Source: Microbulbifer elongatus (GTDB lineage: Bacteria; Pseudomonadota; Gammaproteobacteria; Pseudomonadales; Cellvibrionaceae). Taken from it: a DNA stretch of 64,000 bases. Made by a program: the position numbers and the translations under genes. Shown here piece after piece: positions 47,768 to 56,643 of this stretch (its first letter is position 1; each line of letters starts with the position of its first letter). Below the pieces are notes generated by a model. The model made no database searches. It saw only the letters and a list, made by a program, of their open reading frames with translations, and was not told the origin of the DNA. The stretch lies in assembly GCF_021165935.1 (NCBI RefSeq), contig NZ_CP088953.1, positions 248,001 to 312,000 of the forward strand, read 5' to 3'.

Positions 47768-50494
47768 TCAGAAATCATAGGTGGCGCCGAGGTAGAGGGT
47801 GCGGCCATTGACCGTAGTGTTGTACAGACGATCACTGGAGTCAGAATACTGTTCTTCCCGTTCGTCAGTCAGGTTATTACCCTCGAAGGTCAGTTTCAGC
47901 TGCTCTGATACCTGATAAAACGCCGAGAAATCCACGTAGGTCGTGCCGTGGAAACCACGCTCATCTTCTTCGCTGTTACCCGCTTCCACCGTGCTAATGT
48001 AGTCACTACGATAAGCCGAAGCCACGCGCGCGCCCCAGCTATCGGCCTCGTAGTAAACTGTAAAATTGCCAGAGTGCTCAGATAAACCGGGAAAATTTTT
48101 AAACACATCCTCACCACTGTTGGCGACATTGCGGTACAGAGCCTGGCCATCAGCGTATGTGTAGTTAGTGATTATACCCAGGTTGCTGAACGGCTCAGGC
48201 AGAAAATCCAGATCGCGCTGGAACGACAACTCCCACCCACTGATATCACTCTTATCCATGTTCTGCGGCTGGATCACGGTATAGAGGGTATCCGCGGTCT
48301 GTGGGCTTCCATTTTCGTCTACAGTGCCGAGAAAGTTGAGTGGATAACCGGTGTCACCATAGCGAATAAGGTAGGTTTCGGTGAGGATAAAGTTGTCGAT
48401 CGATTTGTCGAAATAACTGATCGCCGCATAGCCGATATTATCGAAATAGTACTCCAGCGAAGTTTCGAAATTAATTGACTCGAATGGCTCCAGGCCCGGA
48501 TTACCCGCGACGATGCTGAGACCGCGCACGCTGGCGGGATCATTTGTCACTGTACCCGTTGCGCTCAGCGCCCCGAGGGACGGTCGAGTGAGGTTTTTAC
48601 TGACGCTCGCGCGCCATAACAACTGGTCATTTAACTCCCAGGCAAGATTCACGCTGGGCAGAGTTCCCGAATACTGCTTCGTCACCGCTACGGGTTCGTC
48701 ATTGAGAGTGCCGTAGGAAGTGATGTCGGTGTCGTAGTGGCGCACACCGGCGTTACCCCGCAGCCACGTTTGCCCGAAGGCAAGCGCGAAATCGTACTGC
48801 ACGTATGCACCCAGGGTTTCTTCTTCCACGCGATTAACAATATCTTCCCCCGGAATGCTTCTGCTGATTTTGTAATAATCGAGCACATCGTCCACATCAA
48901 CCGATACCCAGTTCTGGCGCCTGTGCGCGGAATTGGTGTAGACAAAATCTGGATCTACGAGGTCACTCACCGAACCTTCCGACCACTCGTTCTGCAACAG
49001 ATTGTTGAGCTTGTCGCTGGCTGATCGGTTGCCGAATTCCTTCAGAGAAATACCACTTCGTAGTGTTCCGCCATGATCGAGTGCGTACTCAAGGTCGAAC
49101 TTGACCGTGTCAAAAGTATTCTCAACCGCATCCTGTGACAGATCGATCTCATGGTAGCGGAAGAGCGAGGCATCTGTGGGGTCGAACCCGTAAGTGTTAC
49201 TGCCGTAGAAACGGTCGTTGCGGTAGTCGATGGTCATGTCGCCAAAGGTTTCCAGGTAGACCTTGGCGCTGTCGGTTTCGAAATCGCTACTCTGAGAGCC
49301 GAGCATGCCTTTCACCAGCAGCACGTCCGAAGCCTGCCAGGTCCCATTCACAACCACCTGGTCGACCGTAGTATCGGCAAACTGATTGCGGCTTTCCGAG
49401 TGGATCGCGGTATCTTCAAAACGCGAGAAAATCACCTCGTCACCCGCGTTGTACTCGATCTCAGTGAGACGTGCGCAGGTCGGTTCACCGGCATAGGCGG
49501 GACCGGCACAGCCGAGCGCGGTAGAACCATAACCACGGCTCTGTAGGTGAAACTCACCTCTGTCATTTTCCAGTTTACCGTGCAGCACATCCAAGCCGAG
49601 ATCGATGGTGTCGCCCTTATACTGCAATGCCAGGGTCGTGCCCAGGCGACGCTGGTCATTCTCGAACACGGAGTAGCGACTGCCACGGGAAAATCGCAAG
49701 TCTTTATTGTTGATCATATCCTGTTCGTCCGCCGGTAGTGCAGACAGGTCCGAACCGGCAGCGTCCAGCTGGCGCCAACGATAGGTGTTGTACCCTTGCT
49801 CGTTAATCGCGCGCTCGCTGGCGGCGATAGAAAACAGCGCACCGAAATCACCCCAGGTATTGGAAACCAGGCCGGCAAAGCGCGGACTGGTACCGTCGCT
49901 CAGGGAGTTCTGACCCAACTGACCGCTCCCCACCACTCTGAACTCACCGTAATCAAAAGGTTTGGCGGTAACCAGGTTTACCGTACCGCCAATACCCCCT
50001 TCATCCATGCTTGCGGCGAAGGACTTTTTCACGTCTACCTGGTTGAACAGCTCCGCAGCGAAAATATTGAAATCAAACGCTCGGCTGCGGTTGATCGATC
50101 CGCGGCTATCCATGGGTGACGACGAAGTACCTAGTGCCTCCATACCATTGAGTTGCACCTGGGTAAAACCCGGACCCAGACCGCGCAGAGAGATCTGCCG
50201 TCCCTCACCGCCTTCTCGAGTGATCGCGACTCCCGGAATACGCTGCAGTGCATCCGCCAGGTTAAGGTCCGGGAAATCAGCGATGTCCTCTGCAATAATT
50301 GAATCCTGAGTGCCCACCGCTTCTCGTTTCAGATCTTTGGCACGAATCAGACTACCGCGAAAGCCTTCCACTACAATTTCTTCCAGCAGCGCGTCACCAC
50401 GGCTCGGGGAATCGGACTCCGCCACAGCGCTGGCCGGTGGTAGGCTCGCGAGGACCGCAAGTGCCAGCGCGCTTTTCACAAATTCTTGTCCCAT
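47768..50494 (-). CDS. TonB-dependent receptor without signalling domain
   Basis: 908 residues. A signal peptide ends PPASAVAE, then a TonB-box-like LEEIVVEGFR directly precedes the plug (IAEDIADFPDLNLADALQRI, then SLRGLGPGFTQVQLNGMEAL). The barrel ends GRTLYLGATYDF with a terminal Phe. No STN domain is present, so it transports but should not signal. It is paralogous to 43735-46677. It is divergent from a secreted metallophosphoesterase, with a MITE-like element in the shared promoter region. Confidence 0.9.
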   Translation of the reverse strand: MGQEFVKSALALAVLASLPPASAVAESDSPSRGDALLEEIVVEGFRGSLIRAKDLKREAVGTQDSIIAEDIADFPDLNLADALQRIPGVAITREGGEGRQISLRGLGPGFTQVQLNGMEALGTSSSPMDSRGSINRSRAFDFNIFAAELFNQVDVKKSFAASMDEGGIGGTVNLVTAKPFDYGEFRVVGSGQLGQNSLSDGTSPRFAGLVSNTWGDFGALFSIAASERAINEQGYNTYRWRQLDAAGSDLSALPADEQDMINNKDLRFSRGSRYSVFENDQRRLGTTLALQYKGDTIDLGLDVLHGKLENDRGEFHLQSRGYGSTALGCAGPAYAGEPTCARLTEIEYNAGDEVIFSRFEDTAIHSESRNQFADTTVDQVVVNGTWQASDVLLVKGMLGSQSSDFETDSAKVYLETFGDMTIDYRNDRFYGSNTYGFDPTDASLFRYHEIDLSQDAVENTFDTVKFDLEYALDHGGTLRSGISLKEFGNRSASDKLNNLLQNEWSEGSVSDLVDPDFVYTNSAHRRQNWVSVDVDDVLDYYKISRSIPGEDIVNRVEEETLGAYVQYDFALAFGQTWLRGNAGVRHYDTDITSYGTLNDEPVAVTKQYSGTLPSVNLAWELNDQLLWRASVSKNLTRPSLGALSATGTVTNDPASVRGLSIVAGNPGLEPFESINFETSLEYYFDNIGYAAISYFDKSIDNFILTETYLIRYGDTGYPLNFLGTVDENGSPQTADTLYTVIQPQNMDKSDISGWELSFQRDLDFLPEPFSNLGIITNYTYADGQALYRNVANSGEDVFKNFPGLSEHSGNFTVYYEADSWGARVASAYRSDYISTVEAGNSEEDERGFHGTTYVDFSAFYQVSEQLKLTFEGNNLTDEREEQYSDSSDRLYNTTVNGRTLYLGATYDF

Positions 50495-50650
50495 GAATAT
50501 CTCCGTCAGTTATTGCAAATCTTGTTACTTGATTGACTGCAGTTCATTACACCCAAATAAACTTATGCCCAGGTTGGTTTCACTCTTTTGGATTACGGGC
50601 GTGTGCGCTCTGCGCTGTTCGATCGCCCACTAAGAGGGTGGAACGCTGAG

Positions 50651-50753
50651 AGAGGGGACAGATACTTTTTCCGATTTAGTGAAATTTAACGAAAGCTTCA
50701 CAGTCTTCCGTCACCGAACGGTGACGTACAGCATCTCCACTTTTGTCCCCTCT
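50651..50753. mobile_element. MITE/REP-like element between divergent TonB receptor and phosphoesterase genes
   Basis: Perfect 10-bp inverted ends AGAGGGGACA (50651-50660) and TGTCCCCTCT (50744-50753) bound 103 bp. The inside holds a perfect CGTCACCG-AA-CGGTGACG hairpin at 50709-50726. No ORF is present. GGGGACAGATAC-type ends are reminiscent of elements associated with REP-type tyrosine transposases, so it may be a non-autonomous element. It fills the middle of the 327-bp gap; the rest holds no clear promoter. Confidence 0.5.
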
Positions 50754-50821
50754 TACACAAAAACTCCGTCTGTTATCAATTCAGCCTTACTACTATGGAG
50801 GTGAATGGAGGTGAGATGGGA

Positions 50822-52663
50822 ATGATGCGAACCAAGAGAGTGTGCGTAGTACTGGCAGCTATCGCGGTTTATTTGACCGTGTTGATACCACACACGATCG
50901 CCGCTGATAACGACGAGATCGAAATGAATAATGCTGGCGTTCCACGTGCATCCGAAACGCAGCAGATCGCCTTTCTCGCTGACATCCACTTGCACGATAT
51001 CTATGCGGCCCCGGACTCAAGCAACGAAAAATATGAGTGGCCCGTGGATGGCAACAACGGTCGTCACCTGCTGATACGCAGCATGCGTGCGCAACTGCGG
51101 TCCACGCGCCTCTTCAATGAAAACTATTTTGTAGTGCGCGCGGCACTGGACGATATTGCGGCACGCGGCATCCACCTGGTGGCTGTGCCGGGCGACTTTA
51201 GTGATGACGGTCAGCCGGCAAATGTACGCGCTTTTGCCAGATTGCTAGATGAGTACCGCCATCGCCACGGGATTCGCTTCTTCGTTATCACAGGCAATCA
51301 CGACCCGGTGCGCCCCTATGCGACTCCCGGAGGCAAGCCGGATTTCCTGAGTGCTTCTGGCTCCGAGATCGCAGTCTACAGTCGAAATCACCCGAGCTGC
51401 AGCAGCGCGGATTCTCAGACGGTGGCTTGCGACGATGCACTCGCACAGTGGGGTTACGAGGAAATTATGCATACGCTTTCCCGCCACGGCTTCGCTAAAG
51501 ATACACAGGACAAGTGGTATGAAACTCCGTTCCCACAACGTGGCTTTGACTGGTGCCACGAAGCATCGGTGAACGAATGTGTCTGGATGCCCGACGCCAG
51601 TTATCTGGTAGAGCCGGTGGCCGGGCTTTGGTTGCTGGCCATCGATGCGAACGTTTACGTACCGGCTTGGCAGCGGGGTGTTGATGGCTCTATGGAATTC
51701 GCCGGCTCGTCCAACGCCGGCTATGACCTCATGCGACGCTTCAAGCAGCCGGTGCTGGATTGGGTAGCCGATGTCGTGCGCCGGGCAGAGCAACAAGGTA
51801 AGCAACTGGTTGCCTTCAGCCATTTCCCTATGACCGGGTTTCACGATGAAGCTGACCCTGACATCCGCGCACTGGTAGGTGAAGACGTGCTCCAGTCGCG
51901 CCGAATTCCTTCTCTGTCGGTTACCCAGGCGCTGGCACATTCCGGCTTGCGACTCCATTTCGCCGGCCACATGCACCTGAATGATCTGGCGCAGGTGCGC
52001 GCGCAGGATGGAGGTCGACTGGTCAACGTGCAGGTACCAAGCCTGGCGGCGTACCGCCCCGCGTATACACTCCTACAGCTGGAACCATCGGGCCGTGCCA
52101 GGGTCCGCACTGTGGCTGTGGATCGTGTGCCCGGTTTCGGCCGTCTGTTCGCCCACTACCGGCGCGAGCGACAGCACCTGTCCGATTCCGGGCAGAAGCC
52201 CTGGGATACCAGTATTCTAGCGGCGAAAAGTTACCTCACCTTCACGGAAATGCATCTGCGGGCATTAGTGGAAGACCGCTACCTGCCCCAGTGGCCGAAA
52301 CCCCTGGTGGCACTACTGGGCACGCATAACATCGGCGCGGCACTGGAAAAAGCGGGCTGCAACCCCGCGCAGCTGGCGGGAGGGATACCGAATCAGATTG
52401 CCAAGCTGAAGGGGCAAGAGCTGATCCACGATGTCTACCGTTTGCGCAACGCGGGCCCCCTGGCGAGAATACCGACGCAGCGGCGCCGCTGGTACGTTAG
52501 GCTGGCCGGTTCTGTGGAAAACTGCGGCACGGATACCGCCGGGCATAACGTTGCAAATTTGCTCGTCGTACTCTCGCGATTGGCGGCGCCGGAGGCCGAC
52601 GATTTTCAGATGGACCTACACAGCGGCCAACTCTCGCCGCCCGATCAGCGAACAGTGAAGTAA
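50822..52663 (+). CDS. secreted metallophosphoesterase
   Basis: 613 residues from the ATG at 50822, chosen because GGAGGT lies 9 bp upstream; two in-frame ATGs earlier (50795, 50816) are possible. Signal peptide RVCVVLAAIAVYLTVLIPHT. The domain has LADIHLHD, PGDFSDDG, TGNHDP, FSHFPMTG and GHMHLND, so all metal ligands are present. A helical C-terminal part follows. It probably releases phosphate from an organophosphate outside the inner membrane. It is divergent from the TonB receptor, suggesting hydrolysis and uptake of one substrate class. Confidence 0.85.
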   Translation: MMRTKRVCVVLAAIAVYLTVLIPHTIAADNDEIEMNNAGVPRASETQQIAFLADIHLHDIYAAPDSSNEKYEWPVDGNNGRHLLIRSMRAQLRSTRLFNENYFVVRAALDDIAARGIHLVAVPGDFSDDGQPANVRAFARLLDEYRHRHGIRFFVITGNHDPVRPYATPGGKPDFLSASGSEIAVYSRNHPSCSSADSQTVACDDALAQWGYEEIMHTLSRHGFAKDTQDKWYETPFPQRGFDWCHEASVNECVWMPDASYLVEPVAGLWLLAIDANVYVPAWQRGVDGSMEFAGSSNAGYDLMRRFKQPVLDWVADVVRRAEQQGKQLVAFSHFPMTGFHDEADPDIRALVGEDVLQSRRIPSLSVTQALAHSGLRLHFAGHMHLNDLAQVRAQDGGRLVNVQVPSLAAYRPAYTLLQLEPSGRARVRTVAVDRVPGFGRLFAHYRRERQHLSDSGQKPWDTSILAAKSYLTFTEMHLRALVEDRYLPQWPKPLVALLGTHNIGAALEKAGCNPAQLAGGIPNQIAKLKGQELIHDVYRLRNAGPLARIPTQRRRWYVRLAGSVENCGTDTAGHNVANLLVVLSRLAAPEADDFQMDLHSGQLSPPDQRTVK

Positions 52664-52832
52664 TCCCGCCCCGCTGTCCGAGATGATGTTGCTGACTTAA
52701 ATTGAGATTCGCGAAATCTCTTAGCCACCTCCGCAAATTCATTGCGGTGTACAGATCGATGGCTTGTCATGTTGTCTGTTGTGGACCTGTCATTACAGGT
52801 CCATTTTTATACCACCAATACCATTCCTCGGG

Positions 52833-52846
52833 CGTAAGCGCTAACA
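52833..52846. promoter_or_regulatory. candidate LacI-family operator before the LacI gene
   Basis: CGTAAGCGCTAACA matches 12 of 14 positions of TGTTAGCGCTAACA, a palindrome of the LacI/GalR kind, about 60 bp before the regulator start. This suggests autoregulation. Confidence 0.45.
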
Positions 52847-52906
52847 TCTGCGACCAGGTTACCCGTCTCCTGAACCGTCAGATCCATCGCCCCGAGGACA
52901 ATCCCG

Positions 52907-53923
52907 TTGTCGATCAAAAAAGTCGCCAAGCTTGCCGGAGTCTCCATCGCCACCGTCTCCCGCTATCTCAACAGCCCGGAACAGGTAAAGGAAAAAACCC
53001 GCAACAAGGTCCAGGCGGCAATAGCTGAAACCGGCTATGCGCCCAATGCACTGGCGCGCAACTTCCGTCGCGGTAAGACCAGCCTGATCGTGGTGGTGTT
53101 ACCAGCCATCGGCGACCCGTTTCTGGAGAAGGTAATGCGGGGTATCTGGCGGGTGGCGGACGAGCAAGGCTATAGCATTCTGATCCGCGATACCCGGTCC
53201 AACTCCCACGACTTCGATGATTACACCGAAATGGTGTTCTCCAAACAGGCCGACGGTATCCTGCTACTGGCGAGTATCTCACCGTTCAAGGAGGCAGCGG
53301 CCATTCGCGACGCCGAGCGCGCCCACCCGCCGCTGGTACTCGGGCTGGAAAGTGTGAACGAAGACCTGAGCCACTTCCCCAGTGTGCGTGTGGACAATAT
53401 TGCGGCCGCTGCGGACGGTACCGATTACCTGATTCAGCTGGGCCACCAGCGCATCGGCTTTATCAATGGCAAACGCGACTCGCTGCTGACCAAGGATCGG
53501 GAGAAAGGCTTTCGCAAGGCAATGCGCAAGGCAAAACTGCCCGTTTCCGGTGACTGGTTTGTAGAGGGCGAGCAGTCCATCGACGGGGCCCGCCGCGCCA
53601 CCCGCCGCCTACTGGATCTCGAAAGACGCCCTACCGCCATCTTCTGTGCCAACGATGAAATGGCTCTGGGTGCCATACACGAAATCAAGAGTGCAGGGCT
53701 GAAGGTGCCCCGGGATATATCCGTTATCGGCTTCGACGACATCCGCTATGCGGAGATCGCCGACCCGCCGCTGACCACCATTGCCCAGCCGGCAGAAGAA
53801 ATCGGCGAGCGCAGTATGCGCCGTCTGTGTCAGGCCATTGATGGCAGTGAAGAAAGCGGTGTGGCAGAAACCGTGCCCCACCAGCTGATAGTGCGGAAAT
53901 CCGCCGGCAGGGCGCCCGCCTGA
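52907..53923 (+). CDS. LacI/GalR-family transcriptional regulator
   Basis: 338 residues from a TTG at 52907 (GAGGA about 8 bp upstream). The N-terminal MSIKKVAKLAGVSIATVSRY is a perfect LacI helix-turn-helix, with hinge ALARNFRRGKT. The rest is a periplasmic-binding-protein-like effector domain (LIQLGHQRIGFINGK, CANDEMALGAIHEIK, VIGFDDIRYAEIADPPLTTI). It resembles CytR-like sugar or nucleoside regulators. It may act on the nearby pectin genes, on itself, or on distant targets; the effector cannot be told. Confidence 0.93.
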   Translation: MSIKKVAKLAGVSIATVSRYLNSPEQVKEKTRNKVQAAIAETGYAPNALARNFRRGKTSLIVVVLPAIGDPFLEKVMRGIWRVADEQGYSILIRDTRSNSHDFDDYTEMVFSKQADGILLLASISPFKEAAAIRDAERAHPPLVLGLESVNEDLSHFPSVRVDNIAAAADGTDYLIQLGHQRIGFINGKRDSLLTKDREKGFRKAMRKAKLPVSGDWFVEGEQSIDGARRATRRLLDLERRPTAIFCANDEMALGAIHEIKSAGLKVPRDISVIGFDDIRYAEIADPPLTTIAQPAEEIGERSMRRLCQAIDGSEESGVAETVPHQLIVRKSAGRAPA

Positions 53924-54140
53924 AGGCACTTGAGACGCGCTAACCGGGCGCTCTCACACGGAAAACCGGCACTGCGTCGCATGCTGATTGGGAATATCGC
54001 GAAAATTGCACTAAGTACGGTGGATTTACTGCGTTTTACACTACAGTTAAATGGTAACTATCCCGCCCCGGCCCTGCCTGGGGCCAGTATCACGCAGCAG
54101 GGAAGAGACGCAGCGTATAACGCAGATTGAGGTCGCTACC

Positions 54141-54320
54141 ATGAATACCCACTTGCCGGTAAAACCCCAGAGTTCCCGTAAATCCGCCATGCTGACCACC
54201 CAGCACAAGGCGGAAACTACGCGACAGAGCTCTCCGGCCAAGATCGGCAAAAGCATCGACAACCTCAGCCTTCGGTACCCGAAAGAGCTGGAGCATTGTT
54301 TTGTGCTTGGCAACAACTGA
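54141..54320 (+). CDS. possible small protein, 59 residues
   Basis: From the ATG at 54141 (GAGG about 8 bp upstream) the frame reads MNTHLPVKPQSSRKSAMLTT and ends with FVLGNN. It is basic, hydrophilic and has no domain I know. It lies between the LacI gene and the FMN reductase on the same strand. It could be spurious. Confidence 0.35.
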   Translation: MNTHLPVKPQSSRKSAMLTTQHKAETTRQSSPAKIGKSIDNLSLRYPKELEHCFVLGNN

Positions 54321-54398
54321 TCCCGGGTAACATCGCCACCGCGACTTTCCGAATGGGCTGCTATCTTGAAGGTCACCCTCTGACCGAAAGGAGCAGCC

Positions 54399-54959
54399 AT
54401 GGCCGCAAGTCCTCTGAAGATCCTCGCCATTTCCGGCAGCCTGCGTAAAAGCTCGTTCAACAGTGCCGCACTGGAAACCGCCGCCGAGATTGCCGGCGAA
54501 AAGGCCGAGTTCACATTTGCCAACCTCGCTGGTATCCCCCTTTACGATCAGGATCTGCGCGACCTGGGTGTGCCGGAGGCTGTAGAGGCTCTGCAACAAC
54601 AGGTACTGGAAGCGGATGCCATTCTTTTTTCCACCCCCGAATACAATTACTCGGTTTCCGGCGTACTAAAAAACGCCATCGATTGGCTGTCGCGGGTGGA
54701 CCCACAGCCGTTTGCCGACAAGCCTGTGGCAGTAATGAGTGCCAGCATGAGCGCCTTCGGCGGCGCGCGGGCACAATACGACCTGCGCCGCATCCTGATT
54801 TACCTGAATGCGCACTTTGTGAATAGACCAGAGGTGATGATCAGCTTTGCCCACAAGAAGTTTGATGAGAGTGGCAAGCTTACGGATGCGGACACACGGA
54901 CTTTTATTGGCAACCTGGTGCAGTCTCTGGAGCAGTGGACACGGCGGATAACCGAGTAA
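54399..54959 (+). CDS. NADPH-dependent FMN reductase family oxidoreductase
   Basis: 186 residues. ILAISGSLRKSSFNSAALET binds the FMN phosphate and STPEYNYSVSGVLKNAIDWL is the flavodoxin-like signature of the YieF/ChrR group. These enzymes reduce quinones, azo compounds or chromate with NAD(P)H. It is cytoplasmic. GAAAGGAG precedes the ATG. It is convergent with the mgtC-like gene, 14 bp apart. Confidence 0.92.
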   Translation: MAASPLKILAISGSLRKSSFNSAALETAAEIAGEKAEFTFANLAGIPLYDQDLRDLGVPEAVEALQQQVLEADAILFSTPEYNYSVSGVLKNAIDWLSRVDPQPFADKPVAVMSASMSAFGGARAQYDLRRILIYLNAHFVNRPEVMISFAHKKFDESGKLTDADTRTFIGNLVQSLEQWTRRITE

Positions 54960-54973
54960 ATTCACGGCCCTGC

Positions 54974-55450
54974 TTACTCGTTGTCGCCCTTATCCATGCC
55001 ATCAAAGTGGGATTTGGCGGAGTGCATTACCCGCAAGGTCAGGAAGGTGAGCAGGCTGATCACGATCGCCACTTCCAGCCGGTTGGTCGCCACCGCGAGT
55101 CCGATCGCACCGGTGGCCCACAGGCTCGCTGCGGTGGCCGTGCCCTGCACCCGCCCGGACTTTCCCCCATCGGTTACGCTTTTCAGGATGGCGCCGCCAC
55201 CGATAAAGCCCATACCGGTAATCAGGCCTTCGATCACGCGGCCTTCCGCGTCGGTGGACGTCAGAACATCAAAACCCACCAGGGTATAACCGCAAGCGGC
55301 CACGGCCACCAGAGGAAACGTTCTCAGGCCCGCGGTGCGCTCGTGCTTTTCCCGATCCCAGCCAATGGGCAACGCCAACAGATACGCGACCGCCATATAG
55401 ATGATGTGGTCCAGCACCAGCAGCCAGTCAACATCCTTGAAGAGTTCCAT
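54974..55450 (-). CDS. MgtC/SapB family membrane protein
   Basis: 158 residues with four to five membrane helices. LALPIGWDREKHERTAGLRT is the conserved MgtC N-terminal loop and GMGFIGGGAILK with GTATAASLWATGAIGLA the core signature. MgtC is linked to Mg2+ limitation and survival in macrophages, and can inhibit F-ATPase. It lacks the C-terminal ACT-like extension of Salmonella MgtC, so it is nearer the short SapB type. Confidence 0.9.
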   Translation of the reverse strand: MELFKDVDWLLVLDHIIYMAVAYLLALPIGWDREKHERTAGLRTFPLVAVAACGYTLVGFDVLTSTDAEGRVIEGLITGMGFIGGGAILKSVTDGGKSGRVQGTATAASLWATGAIGLAVATNRLEVAIVISLLTFLTLRVMHSAKSHFDGMDKGDNE

Positions 55451-55511
55451 CCATGATCCTGCTCAGTACCGGCGACCCGCCTGTTCAGACGGTGCCAACC
55501 GGTTCTCCGTG

Positions 55512-55712
55512 TCAGGCAGTCACCGGGACCCGCTGCTCGCCGCCGCGGCTACCGCGATTCCACCACTTCTCATGGAAATAATAGGCCACGGTATTACAGG
55601 CGGGTTCCACCAGCGCCAGCGCACTGCCGACCCAGAAGTCACCAGTCAGCACGAAGCCAACGGTGAAAGCGACAAGCATATGTATGATCGCGAAGCTACA
55701 GGTCTTTTTCAT
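55512..55712 (-). CDS. DUF2061 membrane protein
   Basis: 66 residues from the ATG at 55712, which has GAGGAAGG 6 bp upstream. MKKTCSFAIIHMLVAFTVGF and DFWVGSALALVEPACNTVAY form two membrane segments, then YYFHEKWWNR, the usual ending core of DUF2061. Function unknown. Confidence 0.82.
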   Translation of the reverse strand: MKKTCSFAIIHMLVAFTVGFVLTGDFWVGSALALVEPACNTVAYYFHEKWWNRGSRGGEQRVPVTA

Positions 55713-55863
55713 TGGAACCTTCCTCAATTCAGACTGATCATTTTTTAATCAGAACAATCAATATGCCTATTATTGAGAACGATTCCTATTTTTAAAATAC
55801 AACCAGATCGATGGCCCTGATTAGAATGACCAATGGGTTAAAAAGCCGAACCCGGCACGCCCC

Positions 55864-56622
55864 TTATTCCGCGTAGCGGAAGGTGCGGTGTTTGGGCAAT
55901 GGTGCCCGCAGACTATCGACCAGAGGGTGCTCCATGGTCTTGAGCGCCTGTAAAACCAATTGCGCCACCTCCCGCGCCCCCAGTTGATTCAGGTGCGTGT
56001 CGTCGCGCACACCGTTGGGGTAGTTGGGGTGGGTATCCGGCTTGATATGCAGAAACCGCAACGCCGAATCCCTATCCCCCTGCTGCTGGAAGTGCGCGCG
56101 CGTGATCGCGTCCATATCGATAAAGTCCACTTCCTCTTCGCTCGCCACCTCCCGGCTCAACGGCGTATAGGGGTGGGTCTGGCGAATGGCTCCTTCTGCG
56201 TCGAAGTAGCGCCGCGTGATGGGGCTCATCAGCAGCGGATACGCACCTTTCGCGCGGGTGTCGCGAATAAAGCGCGCCAGGTTGGCTTTGTACTGCGCCG
56301 GTGTGGTGTAGCGATCTTTTTTGTGCTGCGACTCATCATTGTGACCAAACTGGATAATGACAAAGTCCCCGGGTGTTAGCGCCTGTTCGATCTTTTGCCA
56401 GCGCCCCTCTTCGATAAAGGTCCGGGTGCTGCGACCGTTCATCGCATGGTTTTCCACCTGGAGGGCCTCGTCAAAGAAAAGCGCAAAGGGCACTCCCCAG
56501 CCCGTTTCGGGAAAATCCTCCCCCGATTTGATCGACATGGTGGAGTCTCCGGCCATATACAGAGTTTGCCCGCTGACGGAACAGGAAAAGACCACAGCCA
56601 GCCACGTAAACCATGTCCTCAT
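55864..56622 (-). CDS. rhamnogalacturonan acetylesterase-like SGNH hydrolase (CE12)
   Basis: 252 residues with a signal peptide ending CSVSG. SGNH blocks: LYMAGDSTM (catalytic Ser), GWGVPFALFF (Gly), QFGHNDES (Asn) and DDTHLNQLGA (Asp/His). This is the CE12 pattern of pectin and rhamnogalacturonan deacetylases. It should remove acetyl groups so that the lyase downstream in the pathway can act. It is 21 bp after the PL10 lyase gene on the same strand, so both are one transcript. Confidence 0.9.
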   Translation of the reverse strand: MRTWFTWLAVVFSCSVSGQTLYMAGDSTMSIKSGEDFPETGWGVPFALFFDEALQVENHAMNGRSTRTFIEEGRWQKIEQALTPGDFVIIQFGHNDESQHKKDRYTTPAQYKANLARFIRDTRAKGAYPLLMSPITRRYFDAEGAIRQTHPYTPLSREVASEEEVDFIDMDAITRAHFQQQGDRDSALRFLHIKPDTHPNYPNGVRDDTHLNQLGAREVAQLVLQALKTMEHPLVDSLRAPLPKHRTFRYAE

Positions 56623-56643
56623 GGGAATACACCTCTACCTTTC

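Noticed and set aside
50776..50786. Single TGTTATCAATT before the phosphoesterase as a Pho box
   Set aside because: Only one unit resembles the array; neighbouring 11-mers do not repeat it.
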